A DNA stretch of 64,000 nucleotides, taken from NCBI GenBank assembly GCA_045130475.1, contig JBGUPU010000016.1, positions 7,350 to 71,349 of the forward strand, read 5' to 3'. This document shows positions 1-7,903 of this stretch, piece after piece. The notes beneath the pieces are model-generated. The model did not search any database, was not told where the DNA came from, and saw only the letters and a program-made list of their open reading frames with translations. This stretch comes from CAG-791 sp045130475. GTDB lineage: Bacteria > Bacillota > Clostridia > Lachnospirales > Lachnospiraceae. The position numbers were made by a program, and so were the translations under genes. Positions within the stretch are counted from its first letter, which is position 1. Every line of letters begins with the position of its first letter.

Positions 1-2085
1 ATCGCTCAGTACAAGGCGATCTACAAAGAAAAGATGGGCGAAGAGTTCCCTCAGGATCCCAAGGTTCAGCTGATGGAAGCCATCAAGGCTGTCTTCCGTT
101 CCTGGGACAACCCCCGCGCCAACTACTATCGTATGATGAACGATATCCCTTATTCCTGGGGTACTGCCGTCAACGTTCAGTCCATGGTCTTCGGCAACAT
201 GGGCAACACTTCCGGTACCGGTGTTGCGTTCACACGTGACCCCGCTACAGGCGCAAAGGGCATCTTCGGCGAGTACCTGATCAATGCACAGGGTGAGGAC
301 GTCGTTGCAGGTATCCGCACACCTTCCAAGATCACACAGCTGGAGAAGGATCTTCCCGAGTGCTACAAGCAGTTTGTCTCCATCGCTGACAAGCTTGAGA
401 AGCACTATCGCGATATGCAGGACATGGAGTTCACCATTGAGGAAGGCAAGCTCTTCTTCCTGCAGACCAGAAACGGCAAGCGCACCGCGCACGCTGCGAT
501 CCAGATCGCCTGCGATCTCGTTGATGAAGGCATGATCACTCCCGAGGAAGCAGTCTGCAGAATCGAAGCCAAGTCCCTCGATCAGCTGCTGCACCCTGTA
601 TTTGACGCTGCCGCTCTCAAGAACGGCGAGCAGATCGGCGAAGCTCTTCCGGCATCTCCCGGCGCAGCTGCAGGCCGCATCTATTTCAACGCTGACGACG
701 CTGTTGCCGCACACGCTGCAGGCAGCCGTGTCATCCTGGTCCGCCAGGAGACTTCCCCCGAGGATATCGAGGGTATGCACGCCGCTGAGGGCGTTCTGAC
801 CATGCGCGGCGGCATGACCAGCCACGCGGCAGTTGTTGCACGCGGCATGGGTACCTGCTGTGTCTCCGGCTGCGGTGAGCTCAAGGTCTTCGAAGAAGAC
901 AAGTACATCGAGCTTGGCGGCCACAAGATCAAAGAGGGCGACTACATCTCTCTCGACGGCTCAACCGGTAAGATCTATCTCGGCGATATCCAGACTGTGG
1001 AAGCTTCCATCAGCGGCAACTTCCAGCGCATCATGGCATGGGCAGACGCAGCCCGCAGGCTGAAAGTCCGCACCAACGCCGACACTCCCGAGGACGCTGC
1101 AAACGCAGTCCGTATGGGCGCTGAAGGTATCGGTCTGACCAGAACCGAGCACATGTTCTTCAACCCTGACAGAATTCCGAAGATCCGCAGAATGATCCTC
1201 TCCGATACAACAGAAGAGCGCGAGGCTGCCCTCAACGAGCTGATCCCCTTCCAGAAGGGCGACTTCAAGGGCATCTACAAGGCAATGGAAGGCCGTCCGG
1301 TCACCATCCGTTTCCTGGATCCGCCGCTCCACGAGTTCGTTCCCACCACTGAGCCCGAGATCGAAGATCTGGCCAAGCTCATGAACATCTCTGTTAAGGA
1401 AGTCAAGGAACGCTGCGACGCTCTGCACGAGTTCAACCCCATGATGGGTCACCGCGGCTGCCGTCTGGCTGTCACATTCCCTGAGATCGCCCGCATGCAG
1501 ACAAGGGCTGTCATGGAGGCAGCTATCGAAGTCAACGCAGAGGAAGGCTACAATATCGTTCCCGAGATCATGATCCCTCTGGTAGGCGACAAGAAAGAGC
1601 TTGCATTCGTCAAGAAGACTGTCGTCGAGACCGCTGAGAAGGTCAAGGCTGAGATGAATTCCGATATCGAATACAAGGTCGGTACCATGATCGAGATCCC
1701 CCGTGCTGCTCTGATGGCAGACGAGATCGCAGAGGAAGCTCAGTTCTTCAGCTTCGGAACCAACGATCTGACCCAGATGACCTTCGGCTTCTCCCGTGAC
1801 GATGCCGGCAAGTTCCTGCAGGATTACTATGCAAGCAAGATCTATGAGTCTGATCCCTTCGCACACCTCGACCAGAACGGCGTCGGCCAGCTGATCGCGA
1901 TGGCAGCAGAGAAGGGCCGCAAGGTCCGCCCTGACATCCACCTGGGCATCTGCGGTGAGCACGGCGGCGATCCCGCATCCATCGAGTTCTGCCACAAGGT
2001 CGGTCTGGACTATGTCTCCTGCTCGCCTTTCCGTGTTCCGATCGCAAGACTTGCAGCGGCACAGGCAGCCATCAATGACAAATAA
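1..2085 (+). CDS. ppdK: Pyruvate phosphate dikinase, 3' part (5' end outside window)
   Basis: Interconverts PEP + AMP + PPi and pyruvate + ATP + Pi in the cytoplasm, a reversible glycolytic step in anaerobes. The frame is open from base 1, giving 694 residues; the family is about 870-880, so roughly 180 N-terminal residues (part of the ATP-grasp nucleotide domain) lie upstream. Seen: the phosphohistidine swivel motif GGMTSHAAVVARGMG with the His codon at 823-825, and the C-terminal PEP/pyruvate barrel including EIMIPLVG and GICGEHGGDP with the catalytic Cys codon at 1951-1953. The end of the protein (SPFRVPIARLAAAQA) is typical of the family. The gene is followed by a strong terminator, so it is the last gene of its transcript. 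No lesion is visible in the portion present. Confidence 0.97.
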   Translation: MAQYKAIYKEKMGEEFPQDPKVQLMEAIKAVFRSWDNPRANYYRMMNDIPYSWGTAVNVQSMVFGNMGNTSGTGVAFTRDPATGAKGIFGEYLINAQGEDVVAGIRTPSKITQLEKDLPECYKQFVSIADKLEKHYRDMQDMEFTIEEGKLFFLQTRNGKRTAHAAIQIACDLVDEGMITPEEAVCRIEAKSLDQLLHPVFDAAALKNGEQIGEALPASPGAAAGRIYFNADDAVAAHAAGSRVILVRQETSPEDIEGMHAAEGVLTMRGGMTSHAAVVARGMGTCCVSGCGELKVFEEDKYIELGGHKIKEGDYISLDGSTGKIYLGDIQTVEASISGNFQRIMAWADAARRLKVRTNADTPEDAANAVRMGAEGIGLTRTEHMFFNPDRIPKIRRMILSDTTEEREAALNELIPFQKGDFKGIYKAMEGRPVTIRFLDPPLHEFVPTTEPEIEDLAKLMNISVKEVKERCDALHEFNPMMGHRGCRLAVTFPEIARMQTRAVMEAAIEVNAEEGYNIVPEIMIPLVGDKKELAFVKKTVVETAEKVKAEMNSDIEYKVGTMIEIPRAALMADEIAEEAQFFSFGTNDLTQMTFGFSRDDAGKFLQDYYASKIYESDPFAHLDQNGVGQLIAMAAEKGRKVRPDIHLGICGEHGGDPASIEFCHKVGLDYVSCSPFRVPIARLAAAQAAINDK

Positions 2086-2215
2086 TCTGCATCCGGTCTT
2101 AATCCGTCAAGGTGCTTTCAGCCCCTGTACAGGATCATCCGGTGAATGATACAGCAAGGAAAGCGTCCGGATCAGGCGCAGACCTTGTATATTCCATTCT
2201 GATTAAGTAAAAAAA

Positions 2216-2252
2216 GAGCACTGCCGCGGATGATCCCGGCAGTGCTCTTTTT
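2216..2252. terminator. Bidirectional rho-independent terminator after ppdK
   Basis: An 11-bp perfect stem (2216-2226 with 2237-2247) is followed by five T's on the plus strand and preceded by a run of A's (2209-2215), so it can also stop minus-strand transcripts. It separates ppdK from the convergent small gene. Confidence 0.9.
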
Positions 2253-2264
2253 GCAGTGAATCCG

Positions 2265-2292
2265 TAAAAAAACGGCAGCCGACAGGCTGCCG
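2265..2292 (-). terminator. Terminator of the minus-strand small gene
   Basis: Stem CGGCAGCC / GGCTGCCG (2273-2280, 2285-2292) with a GACA loop. On the minus strand it is followed by seven T's (plus-strand A's 2265-2272). It lies about 90 bases after the stop codon of the 2384-2650 gene. With the ppdK terminator it accounts for most of the 2086-2383 spacer. Confidence 0.85.
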
Positions 2293-2383
2293 CATAAGGA
2301 TTGGCAATGATAAATGAAAGCAGATTCAGTACTGTTTCGATGATAGAGATAAAGATCCGGACGAATGAAACGGAAACGGCGGA

Positions 2384-2650
2384 TCAGGCGAGACCTTTCC
2401 AGCTCAGTCCGTAGAGCTGCTCCATGACCTTGCATACTTCCTCTTTCATGCGCTGGCAGGCTTCCTTTTCAGTAGCGAAACGCATGAGGCCGATTTTGGT
2501 CTTTCCTTCACTGAAATAGACTTCCCACTCATTTTTCTTCTTATCCTGTGCAATACATATGCGGTTTTTATGGTTGCCGCCCTTCATATGATAAAGACGG
2601 GAGGGAACCAGATGTTTTTTAAAAAATTTCTTCAATTCTTTTACCGTCAT
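2384..2650 (-). CDS. Small hypothetical protein, 88 aa
   Basis: A small lysine-rich soluble protein of unknown function, beginning MTVKELKKFFKKHLVPSRLY and carrying a central WEVYFSEGKTKIG segment and a Cys-containing C-terminal helix (EACQRMKEEVCKVMEQLYGL). It has no signal peptide or membrane segment. The general pattern (LKxFF at the start, WEVYxSE in the middle, EAC near the end) resembles small uncharacterised proteins that I recall from clostridia; this is memory, not a search. The ATG at 2650 is chosen because AAGGAAGG lies 12 bases upstream. The frame stays open further upstream but without a better ribosome site. The gene is alone, convergent with ppdK and divergent from groES, with its own terminator. 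It could be a small adaptor or immunity-type protein, but nothing here proves it. Confidence 0.7.
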   Translation of the reverse strand: MTVKELKKFFKKHLVPSRLYHMKGGNHKNRICIAQDKKKNEWEVYFSEGKTKIGLMRFATEKEACQRMKEEVCKVMEQLYGLSWKGLA

Positions 2651-2939
2651 GATCGATGGAAACCTTCCTTTCATATGTTTATATCGACATGTACAGCGAT
2701 TGAAAACGCAATACATAGTTTTGAAAACTACATAAACTATATCACTGCTGTCCGGAGATTGCAATATTGCAAATGTGATAATTCTGTATCTTTTTCAGCG
2801 GCATTGGGGAAATTGATGATTCGGGCCGTGTCTGATCATTATTTTTACATATTCTGAGATGAGTTACGAAATATTTAAATAAATGGAGATAATAAGAGAA
2901 AATTAGAGAAAAACAGAGAAAAAAGGGCAATAAACAGAG
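2651..2939. other. AT-rich spacer before groES promoter
   Basis: This part of the 432-base gap between the small minus-strand gene and groES is AT-rich and contains no convincing gene. Tracts of repeated AGAGAAAA-type sequence (about 2890-2935) precede the groES promoter and could serve as an upstream A-rich element. Nothing else is seen. Confidence 0.5.
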
Positions 2940-2968
2940 TTGCAAACAGAGAGGCGGAAAACTATTAT
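2940..2968 (+). promoter_or_regulatory. Sigma-A promoter of groES-groEL
   Basis: -35 TTGCAA (2940-2945) and -10 TATTAT (2963-2968) are separated by exactly 17 bases. The predicted start of transcription falls at about 2975, just before the CIRCE element, which is the classical arrangement for HrcA repression. Confidence 0.85.
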
Positions 2969-2979
2969 ACACGATAGGG

Positions 2980-3006
2980 TTAGCACTCAGGATGATTGAG
3001 TGCTAA
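2980..3006. promoter_or_regulatory. CIRCE operator (HrcA binding site)
   Basis: A perfect 9-9-9 CIRCE: TTAGCACTC (2980-2988), a nine-base spacer, GAGTGCTAA (2998-3006). CIRCE is the established operator of the heat-shock repressor HrcA in Firmicutes. It lies at the start of the groES leader, so groESL should be induced by heat or unfolded-protein load. Confidence 0.97.
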
Positions 3007-3082
3007 CAATATTAATGATAATGATCAGGAGTCATCCGGGACCTAAAAGCCCGGGGTTCCAATAAGAAAGTGAGGTTTTATC

Positions 3083-3370
3083 ATGAAGTTAGTACCGTTG
3101 GGAGACAGAGTCGTATTAAAGCATCTGGAAGCTGAGACCACAACCAAGTCCGGCATCGTCCTTCCCGGCCAGGAAAAAGAGAAACCGCAGCAGGCGGAAG
3201 TCATTGCGGTAGGCCCCGGAGGTATGGTTGACGGCAAGGAAGTCAAGATGGAAGTCAAGGTTGGCGACAAGGTCATCTATTCCAAATATACCGGCACAGA
3301 AGTCAAGATCGACGAGAACGAGAAATATATCATCGTCAAACAGAGTGATATCCTTGCGATTATCGAATGA
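3083..3370 (+). CDS. groES: Co-chaperonin GroES
   Basis: The 95-residue lid of the GroEL chamber, usual family length. It starts MKLVPLGDRVVLK and ends with the conserved IIVKQSDILAIIE. The mobile-loop region (ETTTKSGIVLPGQ, about residues 18-30) that contacts GroEL is intact. A GTGAGG ribosome site lies about 8 bases before the ATG at 3083. It is the first gene of a two-gene heat-shock operon under the CIRCE-controlled promoter, with groEL 105 bases downstream. Confidence 0.98.
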   Translation: MKLVPLGDRVVLKHLEAETTTKSGIVLPGQEKEKPQQAEVIAVGPGGMVDGKEVKMEVKVGDKVIYSKYTGTEVKIDENEKYIIVKQSDILAIIE

Positions 3371-3475
3371 TCTGTCCACTGTCCCGAGACAGACCTATTC
3401 CGGGCAGACAGCACAAAAACTGCTCTGGCCGCTCTATTTATAAGAAATCATTAAATTACTGGAGGTAGTTAAGTA

Positions 3476-5092
3476 ATGGCAAAGGAACTCAAACACGGCA
3501 CAGATGCACGCGTAGCGCTTGCAGAAGGTGTCAACAAACTTGCAGATACAGTTAAGATCACACTTGGACCCAAGGGCAGAAACGTTGTTCTGGACAAGAC
3601 CTACGGCGCTCCTACGATCACCAATGACGGCGTTACCATCGCAAAAGAGATCGAACTTGAGGATTCCTTCGAGAATATGGGCGCACAGCTGGTCAAGGAA
3701 GTCGCAACCAAGACCAATGATGTCGCCGGCGACGGCACCACAACCGCAACTGTTCTGGCACAGGCCATGATCAATGAAGGCATGAAGAACCTGGCTGCAG
3801 GCGCAAATCCCATCGTTCTGCGCAAAGGTATGAGAAAGGCAACCGACGCTGCAGTCGCAGCGATCCAGGCTATGAGCACTCCTGTTCAGGGCAAGGACCA
3901 CATCGAGAAGGTCGCAACTGTTTCTTCCGGTGACGAGAATGTCGGCGCCATGATCGCAGACGCTATGGAAAAGGTTTCCAAAGACGGCGTCATCACCATC
4001 GAAGAGTCCAAGACCATGCTGACAGAGCTCGACCTGGTCGAGGGCATGCAGTTTGACAGAGGCTATATCAGCGCTTATATGGCAACTGATATGGACAAGA
4101 TGGAAGCAAATCTGGAAGATCCTTTCATCCTGATCACAGACAAGAAGATCTCCACAATCCAGGATATCCTTCCTGTCCTTGAGCAGATCGTCAAGATGGG
4201 CGCCAAGCTCCTCATCGTCGCTGAGGACGTCGAGGGCGAGGCTCTGACCACCCTGATCGTCAACAAACTGCGCGGCACCTTCAACGTAGTCGCTGTCAAG
4301 GCTCCCGGCTATGGCGACAGAAGGAAAGCAATGCTCGAGGATATCGCAATCCTGACCGGCGGCACTGTCATCAGCTCCGACCTGGGTCTTGAGCTCAAGG
4401 ACGCAACTCTTCAGCAGCTCGGCCGTGCCAAGAGTGTCAAAGTCGCAAAAGAGCAGACTGTCATCGTCGACGGCCTCGGCGACAAGACCGCTCTTGAACA
4501 GCGCGTAGCCCAGATCAAGAAGCAGATCGAAGAGACCAAGTCTGATTTCGACAGAGAGAAACTCCAGGAGCGCCTTGCCAAACTCGCAGGCGGCGTCGCA
4601 GTCATCCGTGTCGGTGCAGCAACCGAGACCGAGATGAAGGAAGCCAAGTTCCGCATGGAAGATGCTCTCAATGCTACAAGAGCAGCAGTCGAGGAAGGCA
4701 TTATCTTCGGCGGCGGCAGTGCATACATCCACGCCTCCAAGAAGGTTGAGGAAGCTGTAGCAGGTCTCGACGGCGACGAGAAGACCGGTGCCCAGATCGT
4801 CCTCAAGGCCCTCGAAGCTCCCCTTCACCAGATCGCTGAGAACGCCGGCCTCAACGGCGCAGTCATCGTCAACAAGGTCAAAGAGTCTGAAGTCGGCATT
4901 GGCTTTGATGCATACAAAGAAGAGTACGTCAACATGATCGACGGCGGCATCCTTGATCCCGCAAAGGTCACCAGAAGCGCACTCCAGAACGCAACCAGCG
5001 TAGCTTCCAGCTTCCTCACCACCGAGGCAGCCGTTGCGATCATCAAAGAACCCGCTCCCGCAATGCCTGCAGGTGCCCCCGGAATGATGTAA
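3476..5092 (+). CDS. groEL: Chaperonin GroEL
   Basis: A 538-residue 60-kDa chaperonin that folds proteins in an ATP-driven double ring with GroES. The nucleotide-binding motif GDGTTTAT is at residues 85-92 and the N-terminal VKITLGPKGRNVVLD is canonical. The C-terminus ends in a short GGM-type tail (PAGAPGMM), shorter than the GGM repeats of many species. The ribosome site CTGGAGG is well placed before the ATG at 3476. Second gene of the HrcA-regulated operon. Codon use is strongly biased towards C-ending codons like the other highly expressed genes here (rpsB, tsf, gap, pgk). No anomaly in the reading frame. Confidence 0.98.
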   Translation: MAKELKHGTDARVALAEGVNKLADTVKITLGPKGRNVVLDKTYGAPTITNDGVTIAKEIELEDSFENMGAQLVKEVATKTNDVAGDGTTTATVLAQAMINEGMKNLAAGANPIVLRKGMRKATDAAVAAIQAMSTPVQGKDHIEKVATVSSGDENVGAMIADAMEKVSKDGVITIEESKTMLTELDLVEGMQFDRGYISAYMATDMDKMEANLEDPFILITDKKISTIQDILPVLEQIVKMGAKLLIVAEDVEGEALTTLIVNKLRGTFNVVAVKAPGYGDRRKAMLEDIAILTGGTVISSDLGLELKDATLQQLGRAKSVKVAKEQTVIVDGLGDKTALEQRVAQIKKQIEETKSDFDREKLQERLAKLAGGVAVIRVGAATETEMKEAKFRMEDALNATRAAVEEGIIFGGGSAYIHASKKVEEAVAGLDGDEKTGAQIVLKALEAPLHQIAENAGLNGAVIVNKVKESEVGIGFDAYKEEYVNMIDGGILDPAKVTRSALQNATSVASSFLTTEAAVAIIKEPAPAMPAGAPGMM

Positions 5093-5105
5093 CGTATAAG
5101 CTCTT

Positions 5106-5157
5106 GTCAAGCGGCCGGGCATTTTGCATGCTCGCATGCAAAAATGACCGGACATTT
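5106..5157. repeat. 52-bp direct repeat, copy 1 (with internal palindrome)
   Basis: Identical over 52 bases to 5301-5352. It contains a near-perfect hairpin: TTTTGCATGC, a two-base TC loop, GCATGCAAAA, extended outward by CCGG/CCGG. It looks like a REP-type palindromic repeat rather than a gene. Confidence 0.85.
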
Positions 5158-5184
5158 GACAAGGCAACCGATATGAGAAAAAAA

Positions 5185-5222
5185 GCCCCGCGAATCCTCA
5201 AGAGGATGAGCGGGGCGATTTT
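5185..5222 (+). terminator. groEL terminator
   Basis: Stem GCCCCGC (5185-5191) / GCGGGGC (5210-5216) with an inner ATCCTC/GAGGAT helix, followed by GATTTT and preceded by an A-run. It sits about 90 bases after the groEL stop. Confidence 0.8.
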
Positions 5223-5300
5223 CGAATATCGGCAGCAGCGCGAGAGTGGGGAAGGGGCCCCGCGGAGCGATGCGTAGAGCTTATACGTTAGTTGTAAGAA

Positions 5301-5352
5301 GTCAAGCGGCCGGGCATTTTGCATGCTCGCATGCAAAAATGACCGGACATTT
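5301..5352. repeat. 52-bp direct repeat, copy 2
   Basis: Exact second copy of 5106-5157, 195 bases downstream, including the internal GCATGC-TC-GCATGC hairpin. The two copies flank the groEL terminator. Confidence 0.85.
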
Positions 5353-5367
5353 ATGATGTTAATACTG

Positions 5368-5405
5368 ACCCTGCGGATTCGAATCAGAATCCGCAGGGTT
5401 CTTTT
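5368..5405 (+). terminator. Second terminator-like hairpin downstream of groEL
   Basis: Perfect 13-bp stem (5368-5380 with 5387-5399), six-base loop, followed by TTCTTTT. With the first terminator and the two repeats it fills most of the 547-base gap between groEL and the UbiA-family gene. The remaining 5406-5548 shows nothing recognisable. Confidence 0.8.
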
Positions 5406-5548
5406 GTGCCTCCCCGGAAACAGAAGAGTTTTCCGCAGATGTTTGGATATAGATGCAGACCCCACTTTATATATGCGAAATACAACTTGCAAACATGTAA
5501 AAGGGCCATAGTATATATACATATATTAACCATAGACTAAATTTTTCA

Positions 5549-5577
5549 TTGACATATGTATTTGCTGAAGCTATACT
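5549..5577 (+). promoter_or_regulatory. Promoter of the UbiA/membrane protein/HAD operon
   Basis: Consensus -35 TTGACA (5549-5554), a 17-base spacer and -10 TATACT (5572-5577). Transcription would start near 5584, 56 bases before the first ATG. Confidence 0.85.
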
Positions 5578-5639
5578 GCTTACGCAAATACCAGTGCTGT
5601 TATTAATAATACAGGGGATCTTATAGAGGATTTTTTCAG

Positions 5640-6578
5640 ATGCGGAAATACATTAAAATCATGAGGCTGGATCATTGGATCAAGCAGCTGTTTATCCTGC
5701 CGGGATTTGTTGCGGCGATTTTTCTTACTCACACACAATTTACAGGCGGCGTTTTTCTGAAGCTCTTTCTCGGCTTCTTTGCCACCTGCTTTATAGCCTC
5801 TGCGAACTATGTGATCAATGAATGGCTGGACGCTGAATTTGACAAATATCATCCGACTAAAAAATACCGCAGTGTGGTCTCTGAAAAAGTGGACGGAAGG
5901 GTGGTCTGGATTTTATGGGGCTGCCTGTCGGCGCTTGGATTTTTGCTCTCTTTTCTTGTAAATATACCCTTTTTGCTGATGAGTATCTGGCTGTGGGTGA
6001 TGGGGATATTGTATAATGTCAAACCCTTCAGAACCAAAGATATACCTGTCCTTGATGTACTCACTGAGTCGATCAATAATGCGATCCGCCTTTTGATGGG
6101 GTGGTTTGTTGTTTCTGAGACAACCATACCTCCTTCAAGTCTTCTGCTGGGCTACTGGATGGCGGGGTCATTCCTGATGGCGATAAAACGTTTCGCGGAA
6201 TACCGGATGATCAACGATAAATCGCTGGCGGGCAGGTACAGGAAGTCTTTCAAATTTTATTCAGAACAGTCTCTGGTGGTGGTGTCTTTCTTTTATGCCA
6301 TGTCCTCAGTTTTCTTTCTGGGTATTTTTTTGATCAAATACCGCATTGAGCTGGTTCTTCTCATGCCCTTTCTGATTGGTTTATACTGTTATTACTTTTC
6401 TCTTTCCTTCGCAAAGGATTCTGCAGTACAGAAACCTGAGAAGCTTTTTCATGAGAAAGGCCTGATGCTGTATTGTGCAGTGCTCGTCTTCCTGTTCTCG
6501 GTATTAATGCTGTTTGATATGCCGATGCTGAAATTTTTGACAGACAGCATGATGATCTCTGTTCCCGGTTTTCTTTGA
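5640..6578 (+). CDS. UbiA-family prenyltransferase (polyprenyl-phosphate phosphoribosyltransferase-like)
   Basis: A 312-residue polytopic membrane protein of the UbiA superfamily. The first Asp-rich motif is seen as NEWLDAEFDKYHPTKK (residues 60-75), with D64 and D68 four apart and the HPxK tail. This form is typical of the branch that includes mycobacterial Rv3806c, which attaches 5-phosphoribose to decaprenyl phosphate, rather than quinone or heme enzymes. About eight hydrophobic segments follow. AGAGGA lies 9 bases before the ATG at 5640. It heads a three-gene operon with a large membrane protein and a HAD phosphatase. Family membership is sure; the phosphoribosyl donor is inferred from the motif and neighbours. 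Another acceptor or donor remains possible. Confidence 0.8.
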   Translation: MRKYIKIMRLDHWIKQLFILPGFVAAIFLTHTQFTGGVFLKLFLGFFATCFIASANYVINEWLDAEFDKYHPTKKYRSVVSEKVDGRVVWILWGCLSALGFLLSFLVNIPFLLMSIWLWVMGILYNVKPFRTKDIPVLDVLTESINNAIRLLMGWFVVSETTIPPSSLLLGYWMAGSFLMAIKRFAEYRMINDKSLAGRYRKSFKFYSEQSLVVVSFFYAMSSVFFLGIFLIKYRIELVLLMPFLIGLYCYYFSLSFAKDSAVQKPEKLFHEKGLMLYCAVLVFLFSVLMLFDMPMLKFLTDSMMISVPGFL

Positions 6579-6601
6579 TCTGGTTGAAAAGGAGTCTCCG
6601 T

Positions 6602-7903
6602 ATGATAGTAAATATGGTTAAAAAGATCCTTCAGCTGACCGCGATTGTGGTTTTCTCGGGACTGGTCGGAATGGCATTGATGGCATTGGTGTATCTGCTT
6701 CCGACAGACCGCATACGTTCTCACGTAAAGGAGTCCCTCCCTGTACTGGAACAGGAAACAGAATACTTTTATGTGACGCGCGATATCGAAGGCACCCGGT
6801 TCGACAATTATACGGATGCTGTTTACCTGAATGAGGCTCTGGTCGGAGCGAAGGATACAGAAGGCCTGGTAAAATGTATTCTCTCAGGGTATATATTTCA
6901 ATTTGAAGGGGATACATGGAATAAACCGATGCCGGCGGAAAAACTGGCGAATGTGGCTGTAGAGCCGGAAAAAGCGGTACTTTCATCCCTGCTTGTCAGG
7001 TTCTTCAACGGATATGAAACCGTACTGAAACCTCTTCTTATGGTCGCGACATATGGGCAGATCCGCGAATTTCATCTGTATATGTTTCTGTTCCTTACGC
7101 TTTTTCTTTTTGGGCTGATGTTGAAGAAAAAGCTTAAGTCAATGATCCTGCCTGTTGCCATATCGATCCTTTTTATAAGGCCGCTGACAGTTGCGCTTGT
7201 GCTGACTTTTGCCGGATATTACTATTGCATGGTGATCCCCTGTATCATCATGCTCCTGATGAAGAAGGAGACCCTGCAAAAAAGAGCATGGATTATATTT
7301 GCATTCACGGGTGCTGCTGCCTTTTATTTCAACATGAATTATTTCCAGCTCCTGAGTTTCGGAATGCCCCTTCTTTTTTATTTTATGATTACCGGGGTGC
7401 CTGCAAATCCTTTGCAGCTGATCAAAAAAAATCTCGACTATTTTGTGTCCTGGTTTGCGGGATATGCCGGAATGATGGGCTTTAAGTGGCTGGCATACGC
7501 AATCGCGGTCGACTCTGCAATTTTCCGGAAAATGCTGGCAAAAGCTGTGGCCAGATCTGCCACTGACAAGGGTTCACGCATAGAAGGCATTTTATTGAAC
7601 ATACATGAAGGCTGCGGAAATATGTGGTGGAACACCGCTGAAGTGATCTTTGTTGCCGCATGCGTTTTTGCAATTCTTATTTCGATAAAAAAGAGGAAAA
7701 AAAGAGGAGGCGCTCCCAATCTGGTCTCTGAAATCCTTCTGCTTGTTATTATGACGGCATTTCCGATCATAAGATATGCTGTTCTCTGCAATCATGTAAC
7801 CGTTCATTACTGGGTTACTTATCGAATTCTCATGATGCCGATTTTAGCTTTTAATCTGTTTATTACAAGGATGAAGTGTCGAAATGAACTGGTCAAGGAT
7901 TGA
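6602..7903 (+). CDS. Polytopic membrane protein of unknown function
   Basis: 433 residues. One N-terminal transmembrane helix (about 8-30) ends in LLPTDRIRSHV; an extracytoplasmic stretch of about 100 residues follows with a DNYTDAVYLNEA motif, and then seven to nine hydrophobic helices. The layout recalls GT-C-like membrane glycosyltransferases or lipid-linked sugar carriers, but no catalytic motif can be assigned. I recognise the architecture (P-T-D/E-R after helix 1, then xDNYTD) as recurring next to UbiA-type genes in Firmicutes; this is recollection only. The start at 6602 is preferred over an upstream TTG at 6575 because AAAAGGAG sits 7 bases before it. It lies 23 bases after the prenyltransferase and overlaps the HAD gene by 20 bases, so the three are co-translated and probably share a pathway. 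Confidence 0.75.
   Translation: MIVNMVKKILQLTAIVVFSGLVGMALMALVYLLPTDRIRSHVKESLPVLEQETEYFYVTRDIEGTRFDNYTDAVYLNEALVGAKDTEGLVKCILSGYIFQFEGDTWNKPMPAEKLANVAVEPEKAVLSSLLVRFFNGYETVLKPLLMVATYGQIREFHLYMFLFLTLFLFGLMLKKKLKSMILPVAISILFIRPLTVALVLTFAGYYYCMVIPCIIMLLMKKETLQKRAWIIFAFTGAAAFYFNMNYFQLLSFGMPLLFYFMITGVPANPLQLIKKNLDYFVSWFAGYAGMMGFKWLAYAIAVDSAIFRKMLAKAVARSATDKGSRIEGILLNIHEGCGNMWWNTAEVIFVAACVFAILISIKKRKKRGGAPNLVSEILLLVIMTAFPIIRYAVLCNHVTVHYWVTYRILMMPILAFNLFITRMKCRNELVKD

Larger units (their letters stand above)
5091..5290. repeat. 14-bp inverted repeat bracketing the groEL 3' spacer
   Basis: TAACGTATAAGCTC (5091-5104), which overlaps the groEL stop codon, reappears as its exact reverse complement GAGCTTATACGTTA at 5277-5290. 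The interval contains one copy of the 52-bp direct repeat and the groEL terminator. The arms could pair in the transcript or mark an inserted or duplicated palindromic unit. Confidence 0.8.

Noticed and set aside
3434..5167. A 577-codon minus-strand frame opposite groEL
   Set aside because: Shadow of groEL, Cys/Asp/Leu-rich composition with no domain and no ribosome site.
5301..5511. CRISPR-like reading of the repeats behind groEL
   Set aside because: Only two copies, 195 bases apart, with a terminator rather than a spacer between them and no cas genes.
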